This document shows, piece by piece, positions 56,310 through 64,000 of a stretch of DNA of 64,000 nt (within the stretch, counting starts at the first letter, position 1; each line of letters opens with the position of its first letter). The DNA comes from an uncultured Bacilli bacterium (GTDB taxonomy: Bacteria; Bacillota_I; Bacilli_A; RFN20; CAG-631). The notes beneath the pieces are model-generated. The model worked only from the letters and a program-made list of their open reading frames with translations, searched no databases and had not been told where the DNA came from. Both the position numbers and the translations under genes were made by a program. The stretch lies in NCBI GenBank assembly GCA_934201705.1, contig CAKPXF010000002.1, positions 62,001 to 126,000 on the forward strand, read 5' to 3'.

Positions 56310-56346
56310 AAAAACTCCCACAAAAAACGTGAGAGTTTTTTAATTT
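56310..56346 (+). terminator. Terminator after rplT
   Basis: AAAACTC-CCAC and GTG-AGAGTTTT (about 56311-56338) form a hairpin with one internal mismatch and a six-T tail. Confidence 0.8.
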
Positions 56347-56529
56347 ATTAAGAAATTCTATTTTATAAAAGAGTAAAAATTGTAATATGGGTGATTATGA
56401 AGTGTTTGATAATTCTTGCTTTCTATATTTTATTGACTCATAGAAAATAGTTCTTTTGTGTTAAAATTAGTAATATTTAAAACAATATTTTTATAATGTT
56501 ACTCTTTATAAGTTAAGTCAAGATTATTT

Positions 56530-56775
56530 TGCTAATAATAAAATTGATACATACTTTAGCTAGAATAAAAGATAAAGAAGAAATAAAACTTAAAGCTAAT
56601 GAAATATGCTAGAATAGATATATGAATAAATAATATAGCAATAGTATGTATAAATAATGGCAGCTTATTTATAATTGATGAGCAAAGATTAAAATCAATT
56701 AGGCAATTATAAATGATGTTTTAAATGTAGCAATTAACATAGGTAGAAATGTAAAAAAATGATGAGATAATATCT
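56530..56775 (+). pseudogene. Probable decayed coding relic of unknown family
   Basis: The 56347-56875 stretch has no intact gene. Conceptual translation in changing frames gives protein-like segments in one direction: LIHTLARIKDKEEIKLKANEI (about 56546-56608), IAIVCINNGSLFIIDEQRL (from about 56636), then after a one-base shift INDVLNVAINIGRNVKK (to about 56759), each ended by stops or frameshifts. I do not recognise the family. Chance open stretches in AT-rich DNA cannot be excluded. Confidence 0.35.
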
Positions 56776-56875
56776 AATTTGAGGGATAGTGTTCTAACAA
56801 TGTCTTATCGAGTACAGGTAAGATAATAGTTATTTACCTTAAACAAGTAATAATTTTAACAATACATCATTAAAA

Positions 56876-56918
56876 AATGGGATTTTCATCCCATTAAGTG
56901 ATTTTTAAATCACTTTTG
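56876..56918 (-). terminator. Double-hairpin terminator of the HD-hydrolase gene
   Basis: On the minus strand AAGTGATT and AATCACTT form one hairpin, then AATGGGAT and ATCCCATT (56895-56876) form a second, ending in T's. Confidence 0.75.
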
Positions 56919-57572
56919 TTATAGCAGTGATTGTTCGTTAATTAAAAGCTTAAATGTTAATTTGAAAAATTCACATGCTTTTTTACAAAGCATCATTCTT
57001 GATAAAAAGATTTCAAAATAATCCATTATTGAGCAAATTTTTATGTCAATTGTAAGATTTAATGTCAGTGTTTTCTCTTCTTTATTAATAACAACCTTTG
57101 AAGATTTTGCAGCATAATTAACACGATTATGAATATTATAAATATCAGCTTTTTTTCTGACTCTTGTTCTTCTAACATCAGTTTTATCGGCAATCATCAA
57201 GGCTGATGAAACAACATTAACAGGATATGCTGATGATTCATCATGATTACCAATTGCAGTAACAATAGTTGCAATATCTTCTGTGTCCATATTTAATTTA
57301 TCTAAAATTCTAAAAGCCATTAAAGCGCCAGATTTTGCATGACCGTCTCTATTTACAACATTTCCAATATCATGCATGTAAGCAGCTATTTTAGCAAGTT
57401 CAATAGTATGCTTATCATATTCAAGCGTTGTTAATATATATTCTACTACAGCAACACAACGCAAAACATGATTAAAAGAATGCTCAGTATAGCCAATTGC
57501 TTCTAAGTATTTATCGGCTGATAAAATATAAGTATTAATCTCTTTATTATTTCTAATTTCCTTATAGGTCAC
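56919..57572 (-). CDS. HD-domain phosphohydrolase
   Basis: About 217 residues. The HD metal-site pattern runs as HSFNHVLRCV, YMHDIGN (paired His-Asp), and a further HDESSAYP...ADKTD, as in HD enzymes that cleave phosphate esters of nucleotides. Substrate unknown. GAGGTG supports a GTG start at 57572; the in-frame GTG at 57581 is inside this ribosome site and is rejected. Single gene between terminators. Confidence 0.8.
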   Translation of the reverse strand: MTYKEIRNNKEINTYILSADKYLEAIGYTEHSFNHVLRCVAVVEYILTTLEYDKHTIELAKIAAYMHDIGNVVNRDGHAKSGALMAFRILDKLNMDTEDIATIVTAIGNHDESSAYPVNVVSSALMIADKTDVRRTRVRKKADIYNIHNRVNYAAKSSKVVINKEEKTLTLNLTIDIKICSIMDYFEIFLSRMMLCKKACEFFKLTFKLLINEQSLL

Positions 57573-57657
57573 TACTATCACCTCTTAAATTTATTATAGC
57601 AAAATATTATATATTAGTTTTAATTTTTACCAAAAAATTGCAAAATTTTTACAAAAA

Positions 57658-57677
57658 AACTGCTTTTGTAGCAGTTT
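57658..57677 (-). terminator. Terminator of the MscS gene
   Basis: AAACTGC and GCAGTTT flank a loop (57677-57658 on the minus strand) followed by T's. Confidence 0.75.
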
Positions 57678-57681
57678 AAAA

Positions 57682-58506
57682 TTATTTATTTTTAATAGTA
57701 ACATCAAGTTGATTAAATGGAATTTCAATTCCTTGCTCATCAAAAGCAGTTTTTACTTTTTCAAGCATATCGAATTTTACAGTCCAGTAATCTCCATTTT
57801 TACACCAAACAAGGGTTGCTATATCAATACTACTATTTGAATGAGCACTAACTCTAATAGTTGGAGTAGGATCTTTTAAAACTAAATCATAATTATCACA
57901 AATATTTTTAATGATTTGCTTTGCTTTTTCAAAATCATTTGCGTATGAAATTGAAAATGTTAAATCAACTCTTCTTGTATCTTTTTCTGAATAATTAACT
58001 ATTTCAGTTGTTGATAGCTTGCCATTTGGTAAATAAACAACTTTATTATCTGGAGTCCTAATTTTTGTATTGCAAATGTAAATGCCTTCAACAGTTCCAC
58101 TATAGCCACAGGCTTCGATAAAGTCATCATCCTTAAATGGTCTAGTAATTAATAATAAAACTCCACCAGCAAAATTAGATAATGTTCCATTTACTGCTAA
58201 ACCAATACCAACACCAAGTGATGCAACTAATGCTGAAATGCCACTAGTATCCAATCCTAAATAGCCAACACAGGCAATAACAACTAATACTTTTAAAGCA
58301 ATTTTAATAACATAGCTTAAAGTGCGATATAATGTTTTATCGACTTTTTTGTTTTTTTCTACCTTCGTAGAATGCTTTGCAACTTTTTTACTAATAATAT
58401 TGATTATTTGAAATGAAATAATTAAAACTAATAAGGCAATAACAATTTTAATTCCAGTTGTTGTAAGCCAATTTTGTATGGTTTCCCAAACTTTTTGCCA
58501 ATCCAT
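57682..58506 (-). CDS. Small-conductance mechanosensitive channel (MscS family)
   Basis: 274 residues. Three N-terminal membrane segments; the pore helix is ISALVASLGVGIGLAVNGTLSNFAGGVLLLITRPF, the Gly/Ala-rich TM3 of MscS. The cytoplasmic beta domain has TKIRTPDNKVVYLPNGKLS. A heptameric tension-gated channel protecting against osmotic downshock. A good AAAGAGGTAA site precedes the ATG. With MscL at 1470 it is the second such channel in the window. Confidence 0.95.
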   Translation of the reverse strand: MDWQKVWETIQNWLTTTGIKIVIALLVLIISFQIINIISKKVAKHSTKVEKNKKVDKTLYRTLSYVIKIALKVLVVIACVGYLGLDTSGISALVASLGVGIGLAVNGTLSNFAGGVLLLITRPFKDDDFIEACGYSGTVEGIYICNTKIRTPDNKVVYLPNGKLSTTEIVNYSEKDTRRVDLTFSISYANDFEKAKQIIKNICDNYDLVLKDPTPTIRVSAHSNSSIDIATLVWCKNGDYWTVKFDMLEKVKTAFDEQGIEIPFNQLDVTIKNK

Positions 58507-58560
58507 AATATTACCTCTTTTCTAAATTTAATTATATAATTATGCATTTTATAATGCAAT

Positions 58561-59397
58561 TTATTTATTTTCAAAGTATGCAATACATATTGCTTTTGGA
58601 CCGATGTGGGAACCAATTGTACTACCAATTAAGACTTTATCAAATTTTGTGTTATTTGGATAAATATCCTTTGAATCCTCAATATATTTATTTAATAATT
58701 CATCATCTAATCCTGAATATCCAAGCATAAATGGCATATTAAAATTTATTCCATTTCCTTCATTTGTCTTTAATCGAAGCATATTGTTTCCTTGTTTTGA
58801 GCCTCTTGCTTTACCAATAAAATGGACTTTTCCATCCTTTATTTCAATAACTGGTTTAATGCCTAAAATTCCACCAACAAAAGCAACTGCCAAAGAAATT
58901 CTGCCTCCTTTTTTTAAATAATCTAGAGTATTTAACAAAGCTATAAGCCTAATTCTTTTCTTTTGTTCATTTAAAGTATTGATTATTTCTTTATAGTTTT
59001 TACCTTGCTTAATTAAATCAACTGCAAGTCTAATTAGTAAAGCTTCGCCAACACTTACATTTTCACTGTCTACAACCTCAACATTATTAAATTCTTCTTT
59101 TGCAAAGATTGCGCTTTGACAAGTAGATGATAGTTTACTTGACATAGTAATGCAAATTATTTCATCATCTTTATACTTATTAAAAGCATTAATAAATTCA
59201 TTTGGAGTTATTTGGCTTGTTTTTGGAATTGCTTTACAGTTTTCAAGCTTTTTAAAAAAATCTAAGTTTGTAATATCCACTCCATCTAAATATTCAATTC
59301 CATCAATATTTATTTTCATTGGAATAATTTCAATATCTAATTTTTTTGCTTCTTCAATTGATATATCAGATGCTGAATCTGTTATTATTTTAATCAC
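58561..59397 (-). CDS. DegV family fatty-acid-binding protein
   Basis: About 279 residues. IKIITDSASDISIEEAKKLDIEIIPMKI at the start, KTSQITPNEF, DSENVSVGEALL and GRISLAVAFVGGILGIKPVIEIKDGKV are DegV motifs. DegV/FakB proteins bind a fatty acid and present it to FakA kinase. GAAGG at 59410-59406 is 8 bases from a GTG at 59397 and only 2 from the ATG at 59403; either could be used. An ATG at 59454 is too far upstream for the family. Confidence 0.92.
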   Translation of the reverse strand: MIKIITDSASDISIEEAKKLDIEIIPMKINIDGIEYLDGVDITNLDFFKKLENCKAIPKTSQITPNEFINAFNKYKDDEIICITMSSKLSSTCQSAIFAKEEFNNVEVVDSENVSVGEALLIRLAVDLIKQGKNYKEIINTLNEQKKRIRLIALLNTLDYLKKGGRISLAVAFVGGILGIKPVIEIKDGKVHFIGKARGSKQGNNMLRLKTNEGNGINFNMPFMLGYSGLDDELLNKYIEDSKDIYPNNTKFDKVLIGSTIGSHIGPKAICIAYFENK

Positions 59398-59563
59398 ATT
59401 CATAACCTTCTTTTTTATATTTATATTTTGGATTGTTTTGCAATAATTATTCATTCATTTAAAATGCTAACTTCATTATTATATTTAGCAAATTAAAAAA
59501 AAGCAAATTTTAAAAGATAAAGTAAACAATTAAATAATTTTTTGTGACTTAAAATACAAAATT

Positions 59564-59585
59564 ATAATCTAATTAATTAGATTAT
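59564..59585. promoter_or_regulatory. 22-bp palindromic operator upstream of the reductase-aconitase X operon
   Basis: ATAATCTAATT (59564-59574) is followed directly by its exact reverse complement (59575-59585), a perfect 22-bp palindrome, ending 16 bases before the -35. The length and symmetry suit a dimeric repressor such as the TetR protein encoded at 63600 (inference). Confidence 0.6.
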
Positions 59586-59601
59586 TAATTAATAAAATAC
59601 T

Positions 59602-59631
59602 TTGACACCTAATATTATAAAGATGTAAAAT
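59602..59631 (+). promoter_or_regulatory. Promoter of the reductase-aconitase X operon
   Basis: Consensus TTGACA (59602-59607), 18 bases, TAAAAT (59626-59631). GGGAG of the first gene follows at about 59655. Confidence 0.75.
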
Positions 59632-59666
59632 ATAAATGTAAAAACTAATTAAAAGGGAGATAAAAT

Positions 59667-61721
59667 ATGCAAGAAAACATCAGTTCTTTATTGACACCAT
59701 GGAAAATAAAAAATCTTGAAATTAAAAACAGGATTGTTTTAACGTCTATGGGTGGTACAGATTTATTTGGTTGGATGGAATTAAACCATTTTGATAAAGA
59801 TGGGGCAAGATTTATTATGGAGGTTGCTAAAAATAATGTAGGTTTAGTACTTCCAGGTTGTCAGCCAGTTTATAATCCAATGTTTGGTTCTTGGCTTTAT
59901 AAAAACAAAAAAATGTATAAGGATTTAGCTAAATGGCTGGTTGAATTTCATAAAACAGGTGCTAAATTGTTTGTACAATTAACTGCTGGCTTTGGCAGAT
60001 CATTTACAGTTTCTAAAATGATGGAAACGTTATATAATAATAAGATTTTAAATGTTTTATCAAAACCATTTATGAATCTTGATAAAATTACTGCTACAGC
60101 TAGTCCGTCGCCAAATAGATGGTCAGATAAATTACCATCAAGGGAAATGACTAAAAAAGAAATACAACAATTTATTGATGCTTTTGCTAAATCGGCAAAG
60201 TTATTAAAGGATGCTGGTGTTGATGGAGTTGAAGTACATGCTGTTCATGAAGGATATCTTCTTGATCAATTCACTTTAAAATATGTTAACAAAAGAACTG
60301 ACGAATATGGTGGTAGCTTAGATAATCGTTATCGTTTTGCTGCAGAAATTGTAAAAGCTATTAAAAAAGTATGCGGCGATGATTTTCCTGTATCACTTCG
60401 TTATTCTGTGGTTTCTAAAACAAAGGATTTTAGAAAAGGTGCTTTACCAAATGAAAAATATGTAGAAGTAGGACGTGATATGGAAGAATCAGAAATTGCT
60501 GCTAAGTTTTTACAAGATGCAGGATACGATATGCTAAACTGTGACAATGGTACTTACGATGCCTGGTATTGGGCTCATCCACCAGTATATATGCCTGATA
60601 ATTGTAATTTAAAGGAAGTTGAACATATTAAAAACTTTGTTAATATTCCTGTTGTTTGTGCTGGTAAAATGACACTTGAAGCAGGCGCTAAATCTGTAAA
60701 TGAAGGAAAAATTGATGCTGTTGGCTTTGCAAGAAACTTTTTAGCAGATCCAGAATGGTTTACAAAGTATTTAAATGGTAAAGAAGATGAAATTCGCCCA
60801 TGCATTTTATGCCATAATGGTTGCTTTAATATGTGCCATTATAAAGGCGTTCCTAATGATCAAGATTTATCTGATTCACTTCATTTATCAAGATGTGCTG
60901 TAAATGCTGAAATGATGCAATGGGATAAGCATTATATTAAGAAGACAAATAAGCCAAAAACAGTTCATATTATTGGTGGTGGAATTGGTGGCATGGAAGC
61001 TGCTAGAGTTTTAAAACTTCGTGGTCATAATCCTATTATTTATGAAAAGAGTGCAAAGCTTGGTGGAACTTTTATTCCAGCTTCAAGCGAATCATATAAA
61101 GGCAAACTTCGTGATTTATTAAAATGGTATATTAATACTATAGAAAAATTAAATATTGAAGTCAAATATAATTATGAAGTAAAAGATATAAATGAGTTTA
61201 AAAATGACCCAATAATCATTGCAACAGGCTCAAAGCCAAGAATTTTAAGAAATGTTGAAGGACATGAAAAGATGATTGAAGCTTGTGATTATTTAAATGG
61301 TAAGGAAGTAAAAGATGTTGTAGCAGTTATTGGTGGTGGTTTAACAGGATGTGAAATAGCTTATGAACTTGAATTACATGGTAAAAAGCCAATAATTGTT
61401 GAAATGAAGGATGACTTAATTGCTCAAAAAGGTGTATGTCTTGCTAATTCATCTTATTTAAGAGAATATTTTGCTTATAAAAAGGTTGATGTATATTTGG
61501 AAACATCATTAGTTAAAGTAAATGATGATTCAATTGTGTGCAAGAATAAAAATAATGAAGAATTTACTATTCCATGTGAAAGTGTAATTTCTTCAATTGG
61601 TTATATTCCAAATCCTTTAGTTAGTAAAGGTAAGAATGTTTACTTAGTTGGTGATTGCTTACATGTTGGAAATTTAAGAAGTGTAATATGGCGAGCATAT
61701 GAAGTTGCTATGAAAATTTGA
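59667..61721 (+). CDS. Old-yellow-enzyme-type FMN/Fe-S/FAD oxidoreductase (2,4-dienoyl-CoA reductase-like)
   Basis: 684 residues. An N-terminal FMN TIM barrel (1-370: LLTPWKIKNLEIKNRIVLTSMGG, GVDGVEVHAVHEGYLLDQFTL, RTDEYGGSLDNRYRFAAEIV), then a 4Fe-4S motif with Cys379, 382, 386 and 390, then FAD and NAD(P) domains (VHIIGGGIGGMEAARVLK; VAVIGGGLTGCEIAYELE) ending in YLVGDCLHVGNLRSVIWRAYEVA. This is the FadH architecture: hydride from NAD(P)H reaches FMN through FAD and the cluster to reduce an enoyl-type double bond. Substrate unknown. It starts an operon with aconitase X, 10 bases apart. Confidence 0.9.
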   Translation: MQENISSLLTPWKIKNLEIKNRIVLTSMGGTDLFGWMELNHFDKDGARFIMEVAKNNVGLVLPGCQPVYNPMFGSWLYKNKKMYKDLAKWLVEFHKTGAKLFVQLTAGFGRSFTVSKMMETLYNNKILNVLSKPFMNLDKITATASPSPNRWSDKLPSREMTKKEIQQFIDAFAKSAKLLKDAGVDGVEVHAVHEGYLLDQFTLKYVNKRTDEYGGSLDNRYRFAAEIVKAIKKVCGDDFPVSLRYSVVSKTKDFRKGALPNEKYVEVGRDMEESEIAAKFLQDAGYDMLNCDNGTYDAWYWAHPPVYMPDNCNLKEVEHIKNFVNIPVVCAGKMTLEAGAKSVNEGKIDAVGFARNFLADPEWFTKYLNGKEDEIRPCILCHNGCFNMCHYKGVPNDQDLSDSLHLSRCAVNAEMMQWDKHYIKKTNKPKTVHIIGGGIGGMEAARVLKLRGHNPIIYEKSAKLGGTFIPASSESYKGKLRDLLKWYINTIEKLNIEVKYNYEVKDINEFKNDPIIIATGSKPRILRNVEGHEKMIEACDYLNGKEVKDVVAVIGGGLTGCEIAYELELHGKKPIIVEMKDDLIAQKGVCLANSSYLREYFAYKKVDVYLETSLVKVNDDSIVCKNKNNEEFTIPCESVISSIGYIPNPLVSKGKNVYLVGDCLHVGNLRSVIWRAYEVAMKI

Positions 61722-61731
61722 GGTATGAAAT

Positions 61732-63015
61732 ATGGAAAATAAAATGATATTAACACAAGAACAACAAGATATTTTAGATGGAAAAAAGGGTGAAACTTTA
61801 GCTAAAGTAATGGAAACAATGGTTCGTTATGGCCAATTATTTGATGCTACATCTATGGTTAAAATTACAAGTAAATATAATCACTTAGTTACTTCATTTG
61901 GCTTAAAGGGCTTAGCATCAATTTATGATTTACTTGATAAATTAATTGAAGCAAAAGCTGTATCTAGTCAAAAATTTACTGTTGACCCTCGTCCACTTGA
62001 TAAAAATGTCCCAGCGAATTTTATTGAAAAATTTGTATTTTATAAGTTTATGTATACAAGACAAGAGCAATATGAAAAGCAGCTTGAAACTTTAGGCTTA
62101 TTAAATAAAAATGCTTTTACATGCACTTGCTATTTAGATGAAGTTGGAAACACGCCTGAGTATGGTGATATTTTATCTTGGTCAGAATCAAGTGCAGTAG
62201 TTTATGCAAATTCAGTTCTTGGAGCAAGATGTAATCGTAATTCTGGTATTATTGATTTAATGGGGTCGATTGTAGGCCTTGTTCCAAAATTTGGCTTATT
62301 AACAGATGAAGGAAGAAAGGCTAAATGGATTATTAAGGTTAATACTACTAGTAAGCCCGATGCTCAATTATTAGGGTCTGCAATTGGAATGAAGGTAGTT
62401 GAAGATGTTCCATTTATTGAAGGCCTTGATAAATGGTTAGATTATAAGCTAGATGATGATGCTAAAGCATATTTAAAGGATTTAGGAGCAGCAAGTGCAA
62501 GTAATGGTGCTGTCGGCTTATATCACGTTGAAAATATTACTCCTGAAGCAATAAAGCTAAAAAGAAATTTGATTGAAAATGATGCTAAGGTTTATGTAAT
62601 TGATGATGCAGAATTAAAACGTGTTTATGATAATTACCCAATTATTTGGAAAAATAAAGATGCAAAGCCAAAATTATGTTTTATTGGTTGTCCACATTTA
62701 TCATACGCTCAGCTTGTTGAGTGGACAGAAAAAATTGATGGGGAATTAACTAAGCTAAATAAAGAAAAGGTTGCAATTCCAACTGTGTTTACATGTGCAC
62801 CTAATATTATTGAAAAGTTTAAAGAAACTAAATACTATCCTATTTTAGTTAAAAGAGGCATTATTTTATCTTATATATGTCCTTTGATGTATATGAATAA
62901 TCCTTTATGTGGAAAGGTTCCAACAATTACTTCAAGTAATAAACTACGCACTTATACAAGTGCGAAATATTACACAAATGATGAAATTTTAAAGCAAATT
63001 ATAGGAGATAATTAA
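61732..63015 (+). CDS. Aconitase X large (catalytic) subunit
   Basis: 427 residues of the AcnX (DUF521) family. It shows FTCTCYLDEVGNTPEYGDILSWSESSAVVYANSVLGARCNRNSG, the family's central signature, then FIGCPHLSYAQL and a C-terminal Cys-containing segment SYICPLMYM...TSSNKLRTYTSAKYY. Known members dehydrate cis-3-hydroxy-L-proline (bacteria) or 5-phosphomevalonate (archaea) with an Fe-S cluster. Here the substrate is open. The small subunit follows after 1 base. Confidence 0.88.
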   Translation: MENKMILTQEQQDILDGKKGETLAKVMETMVRYGQLFDATSMVKITSKYNHLVTSFGLKGLASIYDLLDKLIEAKAVSSQKFTVDPRPLDKNVPANFIEKFVFYKFMYTRQEQYEKQLETLGLLNKNAFTCTCYLDEVGNTPEYGDILSWSESSAVVYANSVLGARCNRNSGIIDLMGSIVGLVPKFGLLTDEGRKAKWIIKVNTTSKPDAQLLGSAIGMKVVEDVPFIEGLDKWLDYKLDDDAKAYLKDLGAASASNGAVGLYHVENITPEAIKLKRNLIENDAKVYVIDDAELKRVYDNYPIIWKNKDAKPKLCFIGCPHLSYAQLVEWTEKIDGELTKLNKEKVAIPTVFTCAPNIIEKFKETKYYPILVKRGIILSYICPLMYMNNPLCGKVPTITSSNKLRTYTSAKYYTNDEILKQIIGDN

Positions 63016-63016
63016 T

Positions 63017-63460
63017 ATGAAAGAATTTAAAGGAAGAGTAGTTGCTAAAGGAAAAGTAACGGCCATAGCACTAGTGTCACATAGTGGCTTAAATACACTT
63101 GCATCGTTCCAAAAGGCTTTACAATTTGGAGATAAAACAGCAACATGCGGAGACCAAAATAATAAAGATTTATATCAAAAGCAGATGGCAGGTAAAGCTT
63201 TATGCCTACCATGTACTATTGGTTCAACAACAGGGGGATTAGTTTTATATTGTGCTTGCGCCATGAAACGCCAACCATCTTGTATGCTGTTTTCAAATCC
63301 AATCGATTCATTAGCTGGAGCCGGGGCTATTTTAGCTGATATTTGGCTTGATGATGTAACAATGCCAGTAATTGATTCATTAGGTGATGAGTTCTTACAA
63401 TATGTTAAAGATGGCATGAAAATCACTGTCAAAGAAGATGGTGTCGTAATTGTAGATTAA
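63017..63460 (+). CDS. Aconitase X small (swivel) subunit
   Basis: 147 residues of the DUF126/AcnX swivel family: FKGRVVAKGKVTAIALVSHSGLN, the loop region LPCTIGSTTGGLVLY, and FSNPIDSLAGAGAILADIWLDDVTMPVIDSL. It completes the dehydratase, as in two-gene AcnX enzymes. GGAG precedes the ATG. Confidence 0.9.
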   Translation: MKEFKGRVVAKGKVTAIALVSHSGLNTLASFQKALQFGDKTATCGDQNNKDLYQKQMAGKALCLPCTIGSTTGGLVLYCACAMKRQPSCMLFSNPIDSLAGAGAILADIWLDDVTMPVIDSLGDEFLQYVKDGMKITVKEDGVVIVD

Positions 63461-63510
63461 TTAATTTGTTTAAACAAATAAGAATGTATTGAATTGCTAT
63501 GACAATTTCA

Positions 63511-63556
63511 AAAAAACTTTCAAATATACTTAAAGTGTTTTTGAAAGTTTTTTTTT
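63511..63556. terminator. Bidirectional terminator between aconitase X and tetR genes
   Basis: AAAACTTTCAA (63513-63523) pairs exactly with TTGAAAGTTTT (63541-63551), with A and T runs outside. Confidence 0.82.
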
Positions 63557-63599
63557 GAAAAAAATTATCGATTAATATTTTCAATGTACATATTATTCA

Positions 63600-64000
63600 T
63601 TAGTTTAACGTAAAATCCGATTTTTCTATTTCTGCGGCTTTTAAACCAATTTTTAAAACCATTTCTGAGAACTTTTTTGCAGTAATTTGGTAGTTTCCTT
63701 CAATCCAAGCGCCTAAAAGCCCAATGACACCGCTGACAATAAAAACATATTCATACTTTGCAAGCAATTGGTCAGTTGATTGTGAATCAATATGATACTT
63801 TCTAAGAACCGCATCAATAAGCCTTTGGGTAAATGCTCTATTGTCAGCTTGCAAAATTAGAATACGAAACATCCGGTCATTGTCTTTAATGTATGTGAAA
63901 AACGATTCTAATATTTCAACAAATTGTTCGTCTGAAGTAATTTCACTTGGCATTGTAGATAAGACTGGAATTTGTTCCATTAAATCATTTTCTATATCAT
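63600..64000 (-). CDS. TetR-family regulator (partial, 5' end outside window)
   Basis: The frame stays open from the stop at 63600 to the window edge; upstream of the internal ATG at 63980 it continues DIENDL without a stop. The visible 133 residues are a TetR-type ligand-binding domain: FFTYIKDNDRMFRILILQADNRAFTQRLIDAVL, FIVSGVIGLLGAWIEG, SEMVLKIGLKA. The DNA-binding N-terminus must lie beyond 64000. It converges on the reductase-aconitase X operon and may repress it through the palindrome at 59564 (inference). Confidence 0.8.
   Translation of the reverse strand, partial: DIENDLMEQIPVLSTMPSEITSDEQFVEILESFFTYIKDNDRMFRILILQADNRAFTQRLIDAVLRKYHIDSQSTDQLLAKYEYVFIVSGVIGLLGAWIEGNYQITAKKFSEMVLKIGLKAAEIEKSDFTLN

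Noticed and set aside
56776..56860. Imperfect hairpins (such as AGGTAA/TTACCT near 56816-56839) as a small RNA
   Set aside because: The stems are short, with no promoter or terminator framing them on one strand.
1..64000. CRISPR arrays, tRNA or rRNA genes, insertion sequences, prophage
   Set aside because: No regular direct repeats with spacers, no cloverleaf with a TTCRA-type loop, no transposase or phage protein motifs were seen; the terminal-repeat-like hairpins are all terminators.
1..64000. Alternative genetic code (TGA as Trp), considered because of the Mollicutes-like base composition
   Set aside because: TGA acts as stop in several genes, for example at 61719-61721, and conserved tryptophans in recognised proteins are TGG.

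Overview
The window comes from a very AT-rich low-GC Gram-positive bacterium that uses the standard bacterial code: several genes end in TGA and tryptophan is TGG. The evidence is the dense lipoprotein set with lipoboxes such as LTSC and SSC, a T-box on trpS, an infC-rpmI-rplT operon with an L20-type leader, the mutS-mutL-miaA order, and strong GGAGG-type ribosome sites. An anaerobic gut Bacilli/Erysipelotrichia-like lineage fits, but that placement is inference. I saw no tRNA, rRNA, CRISPR, prophage or insertion sequence.

Layout. 1-700 (minus): the start of a TrpX-type amino-acid-transporter lipoprotein, preceded by a tyrosine-rich leader peptide and an attenuator. 745-4453: DUF308 membrane protein, mscL, and an M6-like metalloprotease lipoprotein. 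4507-22724: a glycan-foraging region with a multidomain esterase lipoprotein, an AraC regulator, two large lipoproteins that share an unrecognised module with the esterase, a GH42 beta-galactosidase, a polysaccharide-type ABC importer (two permeases, one binding protein), a large uncharacterised lipoprotein and a GH43 enzyme. 22718-39084: mostly housekeeping genes (miaA, mutL, mutS; tsaE, tsaB, rimI, tsaD; T-box-trpS, a HAD phosphatase, an EFR1-type ferredoxin protein, a PgpA-like protein, gpmI), interrupted by a NahK-like kinase and an RCC1-repeat surface protein.

39208-52170: a second sugar locus with a large anchored surface protein, three tandem paralogous glycosidase-like lipoproteins (the middle one lacks the predicted acid/base glutamate), an AraC regulator fused to a nucleoside-hydrolase-like domain, and a second sugar ABC importer. 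Neither importer has its own ATPase gene here, so both probably share one encoded elsewhere. 52163-59403: NifU-like protein, S1-domain protein, glucose-6-phosphate isomerase, a CmpB-like membrane protein, infC-rpmI-rplT, a gene-poor stretch with a decayed coding relic, an HD hydrolase, an MscS channel and a DegV protein. 59564-64000: an operon of an FMN/Fe-S/FAD old-yellow-enzyme-type reductase with both subunits of aconitase X, behind a perfect 22-bp palindrome and followed by a convergent TetR gene that runs off the end.

Most notable: the tyrosine-leader attenuator (441-694), the module repeated four times in three lipoproteins (4554-13563), the AraC-nucleoside hydrolase fusion (47204-48973), the paralogue without its acid/base residue (43865-45529), and the reductase-aconitase X operon (59564-63460).
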